64,000 nucleotides of DNA from Hanleya hanleyi (lineage: Eukaryota > Mollusca > Polyplacophora > Lepidopleurida > Hanleyidae): NCBI GenBank assembly GCA_036873755.1, contig JAVTVY010017432.1:1-64000 (forward strand), read 5' to 3'. Shown one piece after another: positions 32,753 to 46,100 of the stretch. The position numbers and the translations under genes were made by a program. Position 1 is the stretch's first letter; each line of letters starts with the position of its first letter. Below the pieces are notes generated by a model. The model made no database searches and was not told where the DNA came from. It worked only from the letters and a program-made list of their open reading frames with translations.

Positions 32753-35197
32753 CTGAATATATTCTTCATATCAGCTGGATTTTCCCCCAAAAATTCTTCA
32801 CAATAGGGTTTCATTCATGTAACAACACATCATTTTGTTTCTTAATTAACAGAGTTGCACTCAATCTTTACAGAAACTCTAAGATATGATTGGCTCCAAC
32901 TTTCTCCACTGTCCAATGAAAATCCAGAATTTAATTTTGAACATTTGAATTGACCAATCAATTGCAGCTGTTAAACTAGAAGATATCCTGTGATGCACCT
33001 GTTGCTTTCCTCCAAATTTATCTCCCCTCGTGCTTTACGAATTGAATTGAAACGGTTGTATTTAATACAACTGCCAATATATACAAAATGTAATAGCATT
33101 AGCAATTGGAGAACATGACATGCATGAATGAATTCGGATCTAAAATGGAAATATCCACGACCGGGGTATACAACATATTGCCGAACAGACAATGGTGTTA
33201 CAATGAACTTTAACATAAAAATATTATTTAAGATGTTTTATGCATATAATTCTTGCTACTTTGGATGATCATTTCCCTGAAGAGTAACAATATGTTGGAC
33301 TTGATGAAAAATATCCTCTGAACAGAAAAAAGAAGGTCGTCATTACGGCTATTCATTTTGAGCAAGAATGAGATCCCAACATAAAAGGGCATGCTCCCAG
33401 GATCAAATTTTCAGATTTACAAGGTTCATTGAGAATTAGGTCATGTGTGAATGTAACTTATTTTGCAATACATGTTGCTGTATTTTCCCATACACTAAAC
33501 CAAATTTATGATGACCATCGTAAATTCGTAGAAGAAAATTTGATCTAAAATTCTTGTGAATGCACCTTGATTGATATGGAACAAGGCAGGGCATTGTAAT
33601 CCTTTGATTCAACCAAACTTCACAAAATGAAAGTTTTCATAAAAAGTGGTCTTTTCTACACACAGGAAGTTAAAATAATCTAATTTCCATACTCTTGTAA
33701 AATTATAAATTTGTCACAACAAATTCCATCAATTTGGATTTCTCATTTCTGAGCAAAATGTAAGGGTTAATTAGACACTTGACAGTGGAAAAAAAAAACA
33801 AATTAAAAATCATGCAAAAGTCGGTAACAACAGCCAAACCAGAGATTCGCAATAAAGTTGAAAGTTGCAATTTCTATGAATTCAGATACCCTATCCGACA
33901 TATTTTTCAACAAATAATAGTTGAACAAACCCAGAGATATTCTGTTTGGTCTAGACGATATAAATTGAACCCTCCGCTTTAACAAAATTCAAGTTAATCC
34001 TTTCAAACTCTAAGGGCTTCACTGAGACGCGGTTCATCTCTTTAGACTAGAAAATATTTTTAATCAATGATAACGGACTATTTTCGACCTGAAGTTACCA
34101 AAACTATCATAAATGTAAAGATAATGGTCCTTTCTTGGAATGTATGTAGTGAACATTTTTTTATCCATATTTATCATATTTTTACCAGTTATCAATACCG
34201 GTAGTTAAAAACTCCACCCCATGTTAAGAGATAGGGAAGTGAGAAATTGAATGAACCGCTAAGCGAACCACGTCTCAGTGCACATGTCAGTGCTATCGGC
34301 ACAGCTCTTTGTTATAGGATTAACTTGAATTTTCTGCAAGTCCTGGATTGAAATTGTTCTATTGGGAACTCGATACTGGTTCCGGGCCAGGACAGTTATT
34401 TTATTACATTGGATCTGGACCTGTCCTGGGTTCACTGATGGCCCAGGTATAATTTAATCATCCATCAATTTAATTAATGATTAATCACAATCATCTATTA
34501 AGTTAAATTTTGTTCCAGCAAAACAGACATCACCTCGAGGTCAATTCAAGTTCATTATGCTGTGATTGGATGATGTCAGCCTGCTCACTGAATGACAGAG
34601 CATATATATTGTTAACTTGAAGAGACGTTAGGTTCTCTCCATGAATCTTTGTACATTTTCATATGCAACCATGTACATTCTTCATTCATGTACATCTGTT
34701 GATCTATCTGTAGTCATTAAAAATCCAGGAGCGAGGTCATGTGTATATACATGTACCTACTGCGGCATTCTGCCCTGGTTGAAAATGAGTCAAACCTCAG
34801 ATATTAAAGTACTTTTTCTGTGGAACTAAATTTTTCCTGGCTCATGTTTTTCAAGAAGCTGCACAGCTGCAAAATCATTAAACTAGCAATGGAGTCTACT
34901 AGAAGTTGATGAGCCAAGGTACATGTGTTATCATACTGATGGGACTACTTCACAAATGTACATATATGTACATGTAGTCCAATGCGTAAGAAGCGTATAA
35001 TAAATATTAAATTAAATTCATCGCCAACCCTGGTCCATACCAGAGTGATGTAAAATATAGCCAATAATATTAATATTTGCCACTGTATGAATTAAAATAG
35101 GTCTCTTAAGAATGCTGATGTTATGGAAATGATAAAATAGAGTGAGATGGACGACATGTACACATGTATGCGTGATTGTGTTTTTCTGTCACTGAAC
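32753..35197 (-). other. region downstream of PPM1D, possible 3' UTR
   Basis: No coding sequence is recognisable. The first AATAAA on the - strand after the PPM1D stop that I can find is at 34400-34405, about 800 bases downstream, so the 3' UTR may end near 34.38 kb. This is weak evidence. Confidence 0.35.
34400..34405 (-). promoter_or_regulatory. candidate PPM1D polyadenylation signal
   Basis: AATAAA on the - strand, the first after the stop codon. No clear downstream GT-rich element was identified. Confidence 0.3.
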
Positions 35198-37168
35198 TCA
35201 GCTGGTACGTCCGCGGGCCGAGTGCCGTACTCGCTTCACGTTGAGACGGTCTGCAGGAAGATCCGTCGCCTTTCGTTTCATGCCGATGAGACTGCGCAGC
35301 ACTCTCACTGGGGTCGAGTCAGAGTGACTTCGAGTCCGGACACTGGACTTTGACTTCTGATTATTGAAGCGAGTGCGGGTTAGATTTGTTCTCGCATCAT
35401 ATGCTGTTGTTCTATTGCTGCCATTGATCAGAGGTATAGAGTTCTGATTGGTGGGTGCCATGAAGTTCTTCCTACTCATCTTTCTCTCGATCTGCTCTTT
35501 CCCTGTCCGTTGAGGGGAATGATCCGCTCCAGATGGACACATTCTTCGTGTTTTGATCTCAAAACCAGCATCTGCACAGTTGACAGCAGCGAATCCTTTC
35601 GGAGAGTTCCTAGTTTTCATAGTACTTAGCTCATTTTGATCACAGTTTTTAATTTTCAGCACTTGACCTAGTGAAACATTGCCCAGAGAAGCAGACCGCT
35701 TGTGGTGGGATGACTGATGTTGCTCAGACACAGACTTGTCTGAATTGTCTCCCTTGTCAGGGAGTTCTTCAGTCAAAACAGCACTTGGAAGGTTTAAACT
35801 TTTGGTCCTATCTTCCAGTAATCCATTTGGGGAACTGGAAGAGACACTATCACTGTGCTTCTCTGATTTATTCGAGGCCCTATTGCCCAGAGATTTCTTG
35901 ATATTCCTGCGTCCTTTTAACCATTTCGTCCAGTTATGCCGTCCGGTTAAATTGGAGGGGAGCGAGACTTCACCCAGAAATTTAGAATGTCCATTATGCA
36001 AATTAGACATCGTTGACTGTTTCTTTTTCTTCTTGTGTTGTTTCTTCTTCTTTAGGAGGTACTCTCGGATGATCGTCACGTTGAACTTCTTAGTCTTGCT
36101 AATGATTGGCAGAACTTCAGGAGTTGCCTTATGGGATGGCTTGGAAGGACGAGTTACCTTTATCACATCTTCTGGGGATTTCTTCATCAGATATTCTCGC
36201 ACAATCTCCACTTTGTCACCTGGCTTCCCTGGCAACAGAGGAGACGGGCCTAGACTTGGCCTTTGTTTACTCGGTGGTGTGGGAGGGTTCGTGAGGTATT
36301 CTCGTATTATCTTAACCCGCGGACGTCCAGTAATTGAGTCGATTTTTAGTGGAGAATCTGGTGGAACATGTACGCAAGTTTTCCACGGGGTGCCACCAAG
36401 TTTCTTGACCTTCAGCTTTTGAAGCTTTACGGGTGTACCGATGCCATGACCATTGAGCGGTTTTGAGTCCGAACAGGCACTATCGTCCGTTTTCAGTGAA
36501 CCGGGAACAGATCCTGAGAAAGTAATAAAGGAATGTTGAGTCCTGAGAAGAGGAATGGTGGGTTTAGAGTTCAAAGGAGGTTTGATATTTTTTCGCAAAT
36601 TCTCCTCCATAACTGCTGCCTCAATGTCATCAAGGTCGCCATTTCCCATTCTGATGTCATCGGACACGGTGATCAACTTTGACGAATCGATAACGATTTC
36701 TGAGCCGATAGCTGGCAAGCTGGAGTTGGAGATGATACTCATGTCCCCATCCACTTCGTCAAAGTCATCATCCATGGGATCCACGCCATTCACATTGATC
36801 GCCAGTCTGTCATTGACACTCTTTGGTGTTAGAGGTGAACTGTTGTCCAAGATTAGAGACGAGGCAGAGGACTTTCGACAACCTGTGATGTTGTCCAAGC
36901 GCGAGCAAAAAGATTCCCGCGGGTCAAGATTCAGGGATGAGGACGTCAGTTTGACATCTAGTGTGTTCAGCGAGTTCCGCGAGTTGTTCAGGTTTAGGAA
37001 CTCTTCTCGCTTTTTACGTAGGTGGAGCCACCTGCTTGGTCCCAGAGGGTCGATCATGACAACTAAGGCACTAGTGTTGTCGGCACGCATCAGTCTCATC
37101 CTCCATTTGTTCAGGGCCCTGTTGACCAGTCTCTCGGACACATTCACCCAGTGATTTAAAGGCACAGT
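35198..37168 (-). CDS. PPM1D: PPM1D exon 5: catalytic C-end and long tail
   Basis: Encodes residues 286-941. It starts with [19 protein letters not shown] and the last metal-binding motif [10 protein letters not shown], then a low-complexity tail rich in Ser, Asp and Lys. The tail has an acidic patch ([11 protein letters not shown]), three [VIE]I[IV]REYL repeats near residues 570, 606 and 650, a polybasic [12 protein letters not shown] and a C-terminal bipartite NLS-like segment. The reading frame extends upstream into the intron, but the phase and the CATTATTCACAG acceptor set the exon start. Confidence 0.93.
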   Translation of the reverse strand, partial: TVPLNHWVNVSERLVNRALNKWRMRLMRADNTSALVVMIDPLGPSRWLHLRKKREEFLNLNNSRNSLNTLDVKLTSSSLNLDPRESFCSRLDNITGCRKSSASSLILDNSSPLTPKSVNDRLAINVNGVDPMDDDFDEVDGDMSIISNSSLPAIGSEIVIDSSKLITVSDDIRMGNGDLDDIEAAVMEENLRKNIKPPLNSKPTIPLLRTQHSFITFSGSVPGSLKTDDSACSDSKPLNGHGIGTPVKLQKLKVKKLGGTPWKTCVHVPPDSPLKIDSITGRPRVKIIREYLTNPPTPPSKQRPSLGPSPLLPGKPGDKVEIVREYLMKKSPEDVIKVTRPSKPSHKATPEVLPIISKTKKFNVTIIREYLLKKKKQHKKKKKQSTMSNLHNGHSKFLGEVSLPSNLTGRHNWTKWLKGRRNIKKSLGNRASNKSEKHSDSVSSSSPNGLLEDRTKSLNLPSAVLTEELPDKGDNSDKSVSEQHQSSHHKRSASLGNVSLGQVLKIKNCDQNELSTMKTRNSPKGFAAVNCADAGFEIKTRRMCPSGADHSPQRTGKEQIERKMSRKNFMAPTNQNSIPLINGSNRTTAYDARTNLTRTRFNNQKSKSSVRTRSHSDSTPVRVLRSLIGMKRKATDLPADRLNVKRVRHSARGRTS

Positions 37169-40100
37169 CTGTGAATAATGAAAAGAAATTATCTTTGAAA
37201 TATATTCTCTGATAAAGCCATTTATATACGATTGGAGTCTGTGGCGATCGTCACGCACCAGAGCACACAGACGGGCAAAGATGCAGGCATTACACCTGGC
37301 ATGTCCTCCATAAGGACGTAGGTTAAACAACGGGAGAAATGAGTAATGAAAGTACTCAAAGTACTGATGTCTGGATCGCCAATAATGGATTTAAAGTTTC
37401 AAAACGTTTCAGCTGGCATGTTTCAGCCGATAGCAGATGTATGGATAAATGTGGAGATTTTCTCTCAGTTGTGGACGAGTCTGTTTGGGAAATCACAACT
37501 GGAACACAGAGTTTAGTTTTCAAGAAAGTGAATTTGTGAAGGCGGTTCATTTAGAAATATGCCAGGTCTTCATGGTAGCAAGAAACTATCTACAGTAATA
37601 TGCTTAAAAGTGGATTATCTGCGTCAATGTCTTCTACCAGTTTTTGCGAGCAGATTTTCATAATTCATGCAATTCTATTGTGACAAAACGACAAATACGC
37701 GAGGAGACTGGATAGTTTTATTAACTAGTTTTATTAATAGTTCTGTGTAGCACAGATATTTGCAAGAGCTGCATGAGTTTACTTATATACTTATATATGC
37801 CTGCATGGTGTTTATAGTAAATTTGTTGTTGACAACGATAGCGTTGGAGAGACAATTTGGTTCATACTCCATGTAAGATTCACGAGACAATGCATACAAT
37901 AGCCAAGTCTGGGAACAACAATGTGTCTAGACTTGTGCCTTTTCAGCTGCACAAAGACTCGAACAATAGCTTCCTACATGAAGTATCTACCGACAATTTG
38001 TGCGAAAATTCCTGTTGTTGTTGCTGCACGATCATTGCGTATATAATTTAGTTTGAAAAAGTTTGAACACCACCAACAACAAAACTTTTCGAAAGCGGTA
38101 CCTGACAAATTCTGTTGTTTCCGCTTTCGGAAATTTTTGTTGTTGTTCAAATTTTTTGAAACTAAATTATATTCGGTGAGCAGAGTCCCCCAGAATACAT
38201 GAATTTGCACTCGACAGGATCCGGTCAAGTTCACAAGACGAGAAAAATGTAAATACTATTGTTGTTGCTTCGACACATATCTCCTCTGGAAATATATTCC
38301 ATGCAGTATGCATACACATTAAAATAGTAACGAACGCCGACTTCACGGAAAAGAACGTACGAGTGTTGAAAACTGGGGTCTTCATAATGCAAGAACCTGA
38401 ACCTGTCAAGGTTTCAAGGAACAAGATTTGCAACGTCTGCTCGGCGAAGTACAGCAACATTAACAGGGATTTTCGCACAAATTGTTTCTCCAACGCTATC
38501 GTTGTCAACAAACAAATTACGAACTATAAACACCAGGCATATATATTATAAGTATTTCTGACTTACAGCAAACTAAAAACCGCAGAGACGGCAAACACCA
38601 CGAGGTGGGCAGCTTACCATATTACCAGGTCATCAATTTACATTTACAACAGTCTACGGTGACAGCACAGCGCTGGCATGAGTTAGCTCATAGTGGGCGC
38701 TGAGAACCGTGTTTAAGCCGATCGCACGGAACCAGACAACGCAAAGAAATCACTGGCGGAGGGATACAGGTTAACACGGGGTCATTGCATTATAGTGCAC
38801 GTACACATTTTCAGATATTTCGTGAGTGGCAGCATAGTCTGGTCTACACCGCTACGCGGTGCGATCCAGACAAAAATGTTTTTTATTCGTAAATGACTGG
38901 ATAGAAATATTTGACACTCGGTGAGGTAATTTGAACAAATACTAGGTTTGGTGTATGACAATTATATTTGATACTTTTCCTTCTGCTTTCACATAATCAG
39001 CATTACTGCTCAATTCTCTCATTGTTTAACCTGCCCCGATAGAACATGCCTGGTTTACGGCCCGCTTCTTATCCCGACTATTTGCACTCGTGCATGATGA
39101 TTGCTAAACTGGCAAATGGTCTATTGTATCTCTCCAAGCATCAGGGGTTTTTCTAGACAGTTTTTCATCGTGGTATTCCCGATGAAAACGAATTTGAATT
39201 GAGTTTTTGCGATTTTTTGGAAATTGAGTTTTGGGCTAGAAATTCAGTTTTCTGGTTTTTTTGGGGAAGTGCGCGCCGTAGGCACGAAAAAAATTGAGTT
39301 TTTTTCATAAAAGATTGAGTTTATGTAAGACCGGGCCGAACAAAAATGCCCCGATCACGGGAAAGTTAATATCGGAACCGAAAGTTCACAACACAAGGTT
39401 GTTGTTGTTGTTCGTGTCACCTTCGTCTCTATGCCAATAAATGTCCGTAGGAGAGCCACTCTTCATGTCATCTCTGCCACTTCCCGGTTTTTTCGTATGT
39501 TTGTTTAGCCACAGACACCGCGTCTCGTCTGGGATATCCAGTGAAAATGAAACCCACTCAAGAAGCTTTCGCGGAGATTATTTTTCTTGACGTTGACTGC
39601 AGCGCCCCTTCAATGTCGTAATATCATACGATACGTTTTACGTTATTAAATCTTATGACAAGGGAGGCAATTCAGCGCCATTTTCTTCAGCTCAACACGT
39701 GGGATACGCTTGACAGTCGTAAGCGAGAAAATCGCAACAAGAACACAAACTACAAAAAATATATTTGTCATACTTTTCAACTTCTTTGATCTGATGGAAT
39801 TTTGTTTGAACGCGTATAATACCTGCTTCACGTCGAAGTGAAGTGCCTCGCCCTGTGTTTTGTGGTGGAAAACAAGCAACATGCAACCTCTGCCCTGGCC
39901 TTGTTGTTACGGTAAATTGAGAAGTTTTCGTTTAAGACTCCAAAACTAACGAATAAATTATTGTAATACACGAATGCTTGAGAGCAACTTCTGTTAAAAT
40001 CGTTCATCATGCTTTTATTTCTGCCGCGAAATTAACGCATTATTGCTCCTGTGACAGTCACCTGTTGTTCTGCCATAATGAAGGCAAATAATCAGTTTGG

Positions 40101-43100
40101 AAGTATTGACAAATAAACACAACGGCATATTGGAAGGTGCGAATAAATGTTATAAATTCAATGCACTTACAATGGAAAATAAACTCTTGGTTCTGTGATG
40201 TGTCAGTTCAATTCATGTTACAAAATTCGCAGGGCTAAAATCAAAAGGGGGGGGGGCTGAAAGGAAAACATGAGATGTATGTGATCGCAGTGCTCCATCA
40301 CCATTCAACGGAGGTCGTTCAATGAAAACAATGACCTTGGCTTAGGGGTAAAATAATAAAGAATAAAAATAAAACAAGAGCAAGTTGTATCATTTTTTCG
40401 ATGAAAAAGGCAAAAAAAATTGAGTTTTATCATTTTTTTGATGAAAAAGGCAAAAAAATTGAGTTTAGTGACATTAATATGCGCGCCAACGGCGCACAAA
40501 AAAATTGAGTTTTACAATATTTAAAATTGAGTAGATGAAAAATTTTTGTCTAAAAAAACCCCTGAAGCATATTCAGGGATAAGCCAGAAAATAAGTACAT
40601 TTGGATGGGGTTCAATCTGTAGTGTTGGACTGTTTGCAACATGGGAGAAATATGGGTCACCGGGTTCCTCTTTCCTGCAACAGTCTTCGGGAAGCCATCA
40701 AAAGATAAAAAGCTTTAGTGAGTTTTTAAATCTCTCCTCACTCCACCCCTCGTACATATCTTAAACTGTACGAATTCTGCATACTGTTCCAAAACCATAT
40801 CAACACATCCAACCCTGTACACAAACTATTAGGAGACTTAGTGTTTCCTTGTTGAAAAGCTATCAGCTAAAGAAACAGGTTGGTATCATATTCACTGGTC
40901 ACAATACAGATTTCATGTTAGAAGTTCTTCCAAATGGTCACCACATCTCATACTTCACCACATCTCATACTTTTTTCATGCGAAATTGTTGTAAGATTCT
41001 ATCTGACATTGAATAGGGGTTTACTGCTTTTGGGAATGGTCGAAGTTAAATAAAAAAACAAACTTGAAACTCTCAATTATCACGCCTGTTTGGAAACGGC
41101 AAAGGCCATGACCTGCTGACCCATGACGTCAGAGTCTGGTTACGATCGTTCGTAGCGAGCAATCATAGCGAATGTTCTAGGCAACATTCCCATTATAACG
41201 CCAACAATGCCACAAAGCTAAAACATAAACCTTTGTTGAGGTCATGATGGAGTCGTCGTTGCCAATTGGTGAGTGAATAGGGTTTAACGTTGCTTTCAAC
41301 ATTTTTTCAGATATATCACAACGGGGAAGGGAAGAGACATGGGCACCTACTCGTAACAGAGCAGATCTAATGCTGCCATTTTATAGTGCTGTCTCAGGCA
41401 GACATGACACCACACTCAGTCACATTATACTGACACCGAGCGAACCAGTCCTTCTTCTATCCTCTTAATGCTGAGTGTAAGCGAAGAAGCAACAAGTTCC
41501 ATTTTTCCAGTCTTTGGTATGATCCGGACTGGGATTGAACCCAGTACCTACCGCTTATGAGCGTGACACTCTAACCATTAGGCCACCGCAGTGCGGTCAT
41601 TGCCAATTGTTGTGCAATGCAGGGCTTCGTGTTTAGAATTCAGTACGCGAGCTAAAAATAGCCCACGTCAAAATATTTAGGAGAGGGTATTTGAAAGTCA
41701 GGCGAGTGGTTGCAATATAATACAATATAAAATATGACAGTTTACGTGAGCTAAAAATCACTCCCGTGACATGAATTTACGTGATTGTCTGCATGCAGGT
41801 GAGCTAACACTCACGCTAAACACGAAGCCCTGGCAATGCACGTCACAATAGGATGTCCAACATAACCAACTGATGGATATTGTACGACGTGATCATAATC
41901 AGACTCTGACGTCATGGATCATAGGTTACGGCTTCGATACATTTCTCACCATATCTTTTTTTTTGCGTTAAAAAATCCAATTTTATGTCATTTTTCGCAG
42001 AAAAAAATATCAACTTATTCTTTATGTAGCTTCTCTGTATGTTTTCATGCAAGTGTGCATGGGGTATTTGGTAGAACCTTTAAAGTATTTCAGGACATAT
42101 CTTGGCAACATGCAGAATTGTTTCCCTTGCAACAAAACATGGTTAATTGTCTTCCCTTGCTCATTTGTGACAGAAATAAATGAGTTTTTATAAACCACAT
42201 AAGGCCATCTAAAGTTGATCTTGAGGTCTGTGTAGGCTATTCTTCATCATGAGAGGCCATTTTGTTTCCAAAATGTTTCACTTCATGCCTGTATCCTTTC
42301 AAACCAATCTCCAATCAAGGGAGACAATTCTGCCAGAATAAGACAAACACCTAGGAAGGAGTAATTTCCCCTGGCTTTCACTGACCTGTCAGCTGATGGA
42401 TTTTGGAAAAGGGAGGCTAAAGTAACCAGAAGTAAAATCCGGAAATATCCATAGATTTTCATTACAAAAACACTTAAATAGGGCGCTGAGTCACTGACAA
42501 TCAGGCAAAAGTAAAGTGAAAGGCAACCTGAAACAAATACAAATTCCCCAGAGAACCTGAAAATCAACTGTATTATAATTATAAAGTAACGTACCGAGTC
42601 AGTTACAATTTTCTTCTCTATCTCCTTCTCGATACACTGAACTGTCAAACAGGCTTCGTCAGGTGATAGCATGTTCCATAGTCCATCACTACCCAGGACC
42701 AGACAGCGGTCTTTCTTGGGGAACAGGTGCCGAACAGAGACATCAGGATCTGGTGACACGACAAACTCTTCCGTCCTGAAGTCGTAGCTCCACAAATCAC
42801 CTGTTATAATATATCCGCAAAATGATCTTCATAATATTCTATCACATCACTTCATAAAGTGAGAGTCCAGAAACTCTGGGGTTCTAAATGGCAGGCCTTC
42901 GATACATTGATTCTTGACAATTTTTGGCAAATAAATTGTGTACATTTGAAGTATTATTTTATACTGCTATTCCACAGAACTCTGTATTTACTAGATTCAT
43001 CCAGCATTATAGTGTTATGCAATTACCTTTGTGACGCCACCTTTGTCAAATAATAACATCTCAAAATTTTGATGATGCAACAATGGTTATCACTGTAAAT

Positions 43101-46100
43101 TGGTGGTAGCACCACCTAGTAGCCATTAGGAAATTCTTATTTTGTCGAGTTGGAAACTTCTCTATTAAAGTTTGTCTACTGAAGGAATTTATAGAGAATT
43201 TACACTTGGAGGGGGAAAGGGAATTGTTATCAGGTTTAAAATTTACTCAAAGGGACCATTAAAACTCTTATCAGAATTTCCAACTGAAAACAACACTGAA
43301 CATACGATGATACGAGTTTTTCGAATCCATTCTATCACTGCGTTTTTTCGGGGACACTAACTCTGATCACCTCCAAAAGTTTTAATCACCAAATTGCATT
43401 TTTGGTGAACAAATTATTGGAGGGATTACCATATTTGATCCCTCTGCTACCAGTACTTATCTTATTCCAAACCATAGACCAATAATACTCTGCATATATT
43501 ACGTACCCAGTGACCTTGCCACAGCCAGGAAGGGAATCTTATCAATGTGTGTACTCCGTCGGACGGGGCCTTGGTGGGCCTGTTTGGGGCGATTCCATAC
43601 AACCCTGTTTACGCCAGACTTGGTCATCACTGACCCGCCGCTGTTTTCTATCCTTTGCCGCTCTTCGGGACTTTCTGGTTTATGATCCTGAAAAACACAT
43701 ACATGGGTCAGTTACAACCAAGTACAGTCAGAAGAACTGAGCCAGAGATTATTATGCAACACACTGGGTAGAAATCAATCTGATTAAAACCAGATCTACA
43801 ATAAATGATCCCCATCTTTACTCGTCGCCGACATGTAGATCTCAGACCACCATCCCCATTTCCGTGTTCTAAATGACCAATCACAGAGCTTCTCCACAAT
43901 TTCAGTGTGATTAATGCATGTTTGAAAACGTCAAGGGCAGTGAAGTTAGTCCACAACTGCATGGGGAAGATAGGTTGACCACGAGATATTATGAATATCT
44001 ATGAGTACGGTAATTCCTCTAATAAATCGATCACCGGAAGTGATATTTGAGGTATTAAAAATGAGGGGTGATCGATTTATTGCAACTGAGTGAAAGCGGT
44101 GATTCGCAAAAGTTGGAGAAATGAATCTTGGATCATCAAGTGCCCAGTTTCCGATACCACGACTTGTGACAACCATGTCCGGGATAGTACAGGTGATTCG
44201 TTTCAAATTCTACTTACGTTGGGTGTGATTCAATACAATCCAGCTAAATTGCAGTTTTAATGCTCCAGCATCAGCAGAATTAATACCCTGTTATCAAAAA
44301 CAATCTAGTTCAAAGTGAAACGGTAGGTGGTCTCTTGCCAAGTGCTTTCTTGGAAACGTGCTCTAAGGGAGGGGAGACTACTCCTGTCTAAATGATTCTG
44401 ATTCTCACTTACGAATTGACTGAAAATCGGGGGTGATTGAATTATTACAACTTCCGATCGTATTTTCCTCCAAAAATCGGGGGTGATCGATTTCCGATAG
44501 GGTAATCAATTTATTAGAGGAATTATCGTAATGTCTCCTGCAACTGATCGCTTTTTAGCTGAAATATTGCTGAACAATATTTAAACCTTAATTCTCTCTC
44601 TCTCCCGTAACTGATCAATATATCTAAATTCTATTAATATTAAATGTCAATGAATACATGTACATGTATCATCATGGTTTCTGGAGTATAAAATATTAAT
44701 CTGATGAAACGATAGTAGTATATGTGTGAGATCAGGAGTTTTAATTTTTACTCTATACCTGTCGCGGCGTGTCGCCCCATCACTGCAAAATGAGACAGGC
44801 CAGACTTTGATCTGCCGATAGCTATGTTTTTTAACACAGAAACCCAGGTCTTATTCCCAGATCTTCAATTGCAACATGCAAGATTGTGAGACTTTTTCTT
44901 AGATCTGGTTCTAATCAGATTGGGTAAAATTTATGCCTAGACATGTCAGTTCAAAATTTGACATGCACAAAAATGGGCAGACCTGTCATTTAAGACAACT
45001 TCAATCGGCAACACTTTGCGTGCAATATACTTGGCCCTTTTCCCTCCTTGGTTGAATGGTTTCCCACATGTAGTCACCTATTGTATGTGTCTTACATGAC
45101 GGTTTGCCCAAAAATGATCAAAATTGAAGCTTGAGGACATCCGTAGATCAGGTCCAGAGTCCAAGAAAAATAATATTCTTGTTTCCGGTTCGCGACCGAC
45201 CCTAGGAAGAATGCAGTGACCCTAACAATTTTTAAATGTTGTCAGCTTTGACCCATCGCCGGATTAGGGGGGGAAAAATGAGGAAAAAAATATTCCTCAT
45301 ATACCCCAAACAAACACCTTTTTAATTTAGGCCTTAATGATACTGATAGGGTTATGGATCAGGCCAAAGGGTAAAACATGACACAACTCATGGCAAACAG
45401 TTCGTGGCTTGTAAAAACCTAAATCATGAAATGCCCTCCTTTCTTCAGCACAAATGTGTGACTATCTATTTTTATCTTCAGCAGAGATCGATTACGGGGT
45501 GTCCAGTTTTCGCCATCGTTCGCTGTATGTCAGGAAATGGAGTAAACAACGGGCTAATCGACACAAAAGTTATGCTTAGATAATTTAAACATGTGAAATA
45601 GATGTAAAAACAAGTGCATATTACCGACAATTCCATACTTTCAAGACAGGAAGCAATTTTTTTCAAAGAAGCCCCATGTATTGCAAAAATCGGGATTTGG
45701 TCTGTGTATTGCAAAATGCGGAGACAAATTACAAGAACCGGCGGACGACGCTGAATCACCTAATTACTTTCCTTCACCTAAAGTAATAGGATCGAAGGCT
45801 GGCCTCCAGAGGAGACTAAAATCAGATAAATATTAGACTTGAAACTGAGGAAGGAAAAAACTGAAAAAAAAGCAATAAAAATGTCGTGTTTTTTTTTACA
45901 TTTTTTCACGGGTGCATAATCGGCCTGGATCAAGCCCTGTAGCCGTATTATTTGTAGAGTGAGGACTGGCCATAATTTAATTTGTTTACAGTTCCTTATA
46001 TACTCAATTGTTGTTATCTTTATTCACCCTCCAGTCATATTGCATCCCGGTAACAGTGAAGGAAGTCCTAGGGCTTCACAATCACATACTAGTCTAGTAT

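Noticed and set aside
35736..37154. Long + strand frames (228 and 199 codons)
   Set aside because: They are antisense shadows of the PPM1D last exon, whose - strand frame has homology, phase and splice support.
37169..37330. Upstream extension of the PPM1D last-exon frame (starting [18 protein letters not shown])
   Set aside because: The phase from exon 4 and the CAG acceptor at 37169-37171 place this extension in the intron; homology to PPM1D starts only after it.
42283..42594. Extension of the exon 4 frame past TDS
   Set aside because: It reads through a good GTACGT donor into intron 4 and loses similarity to PPM1D at once.
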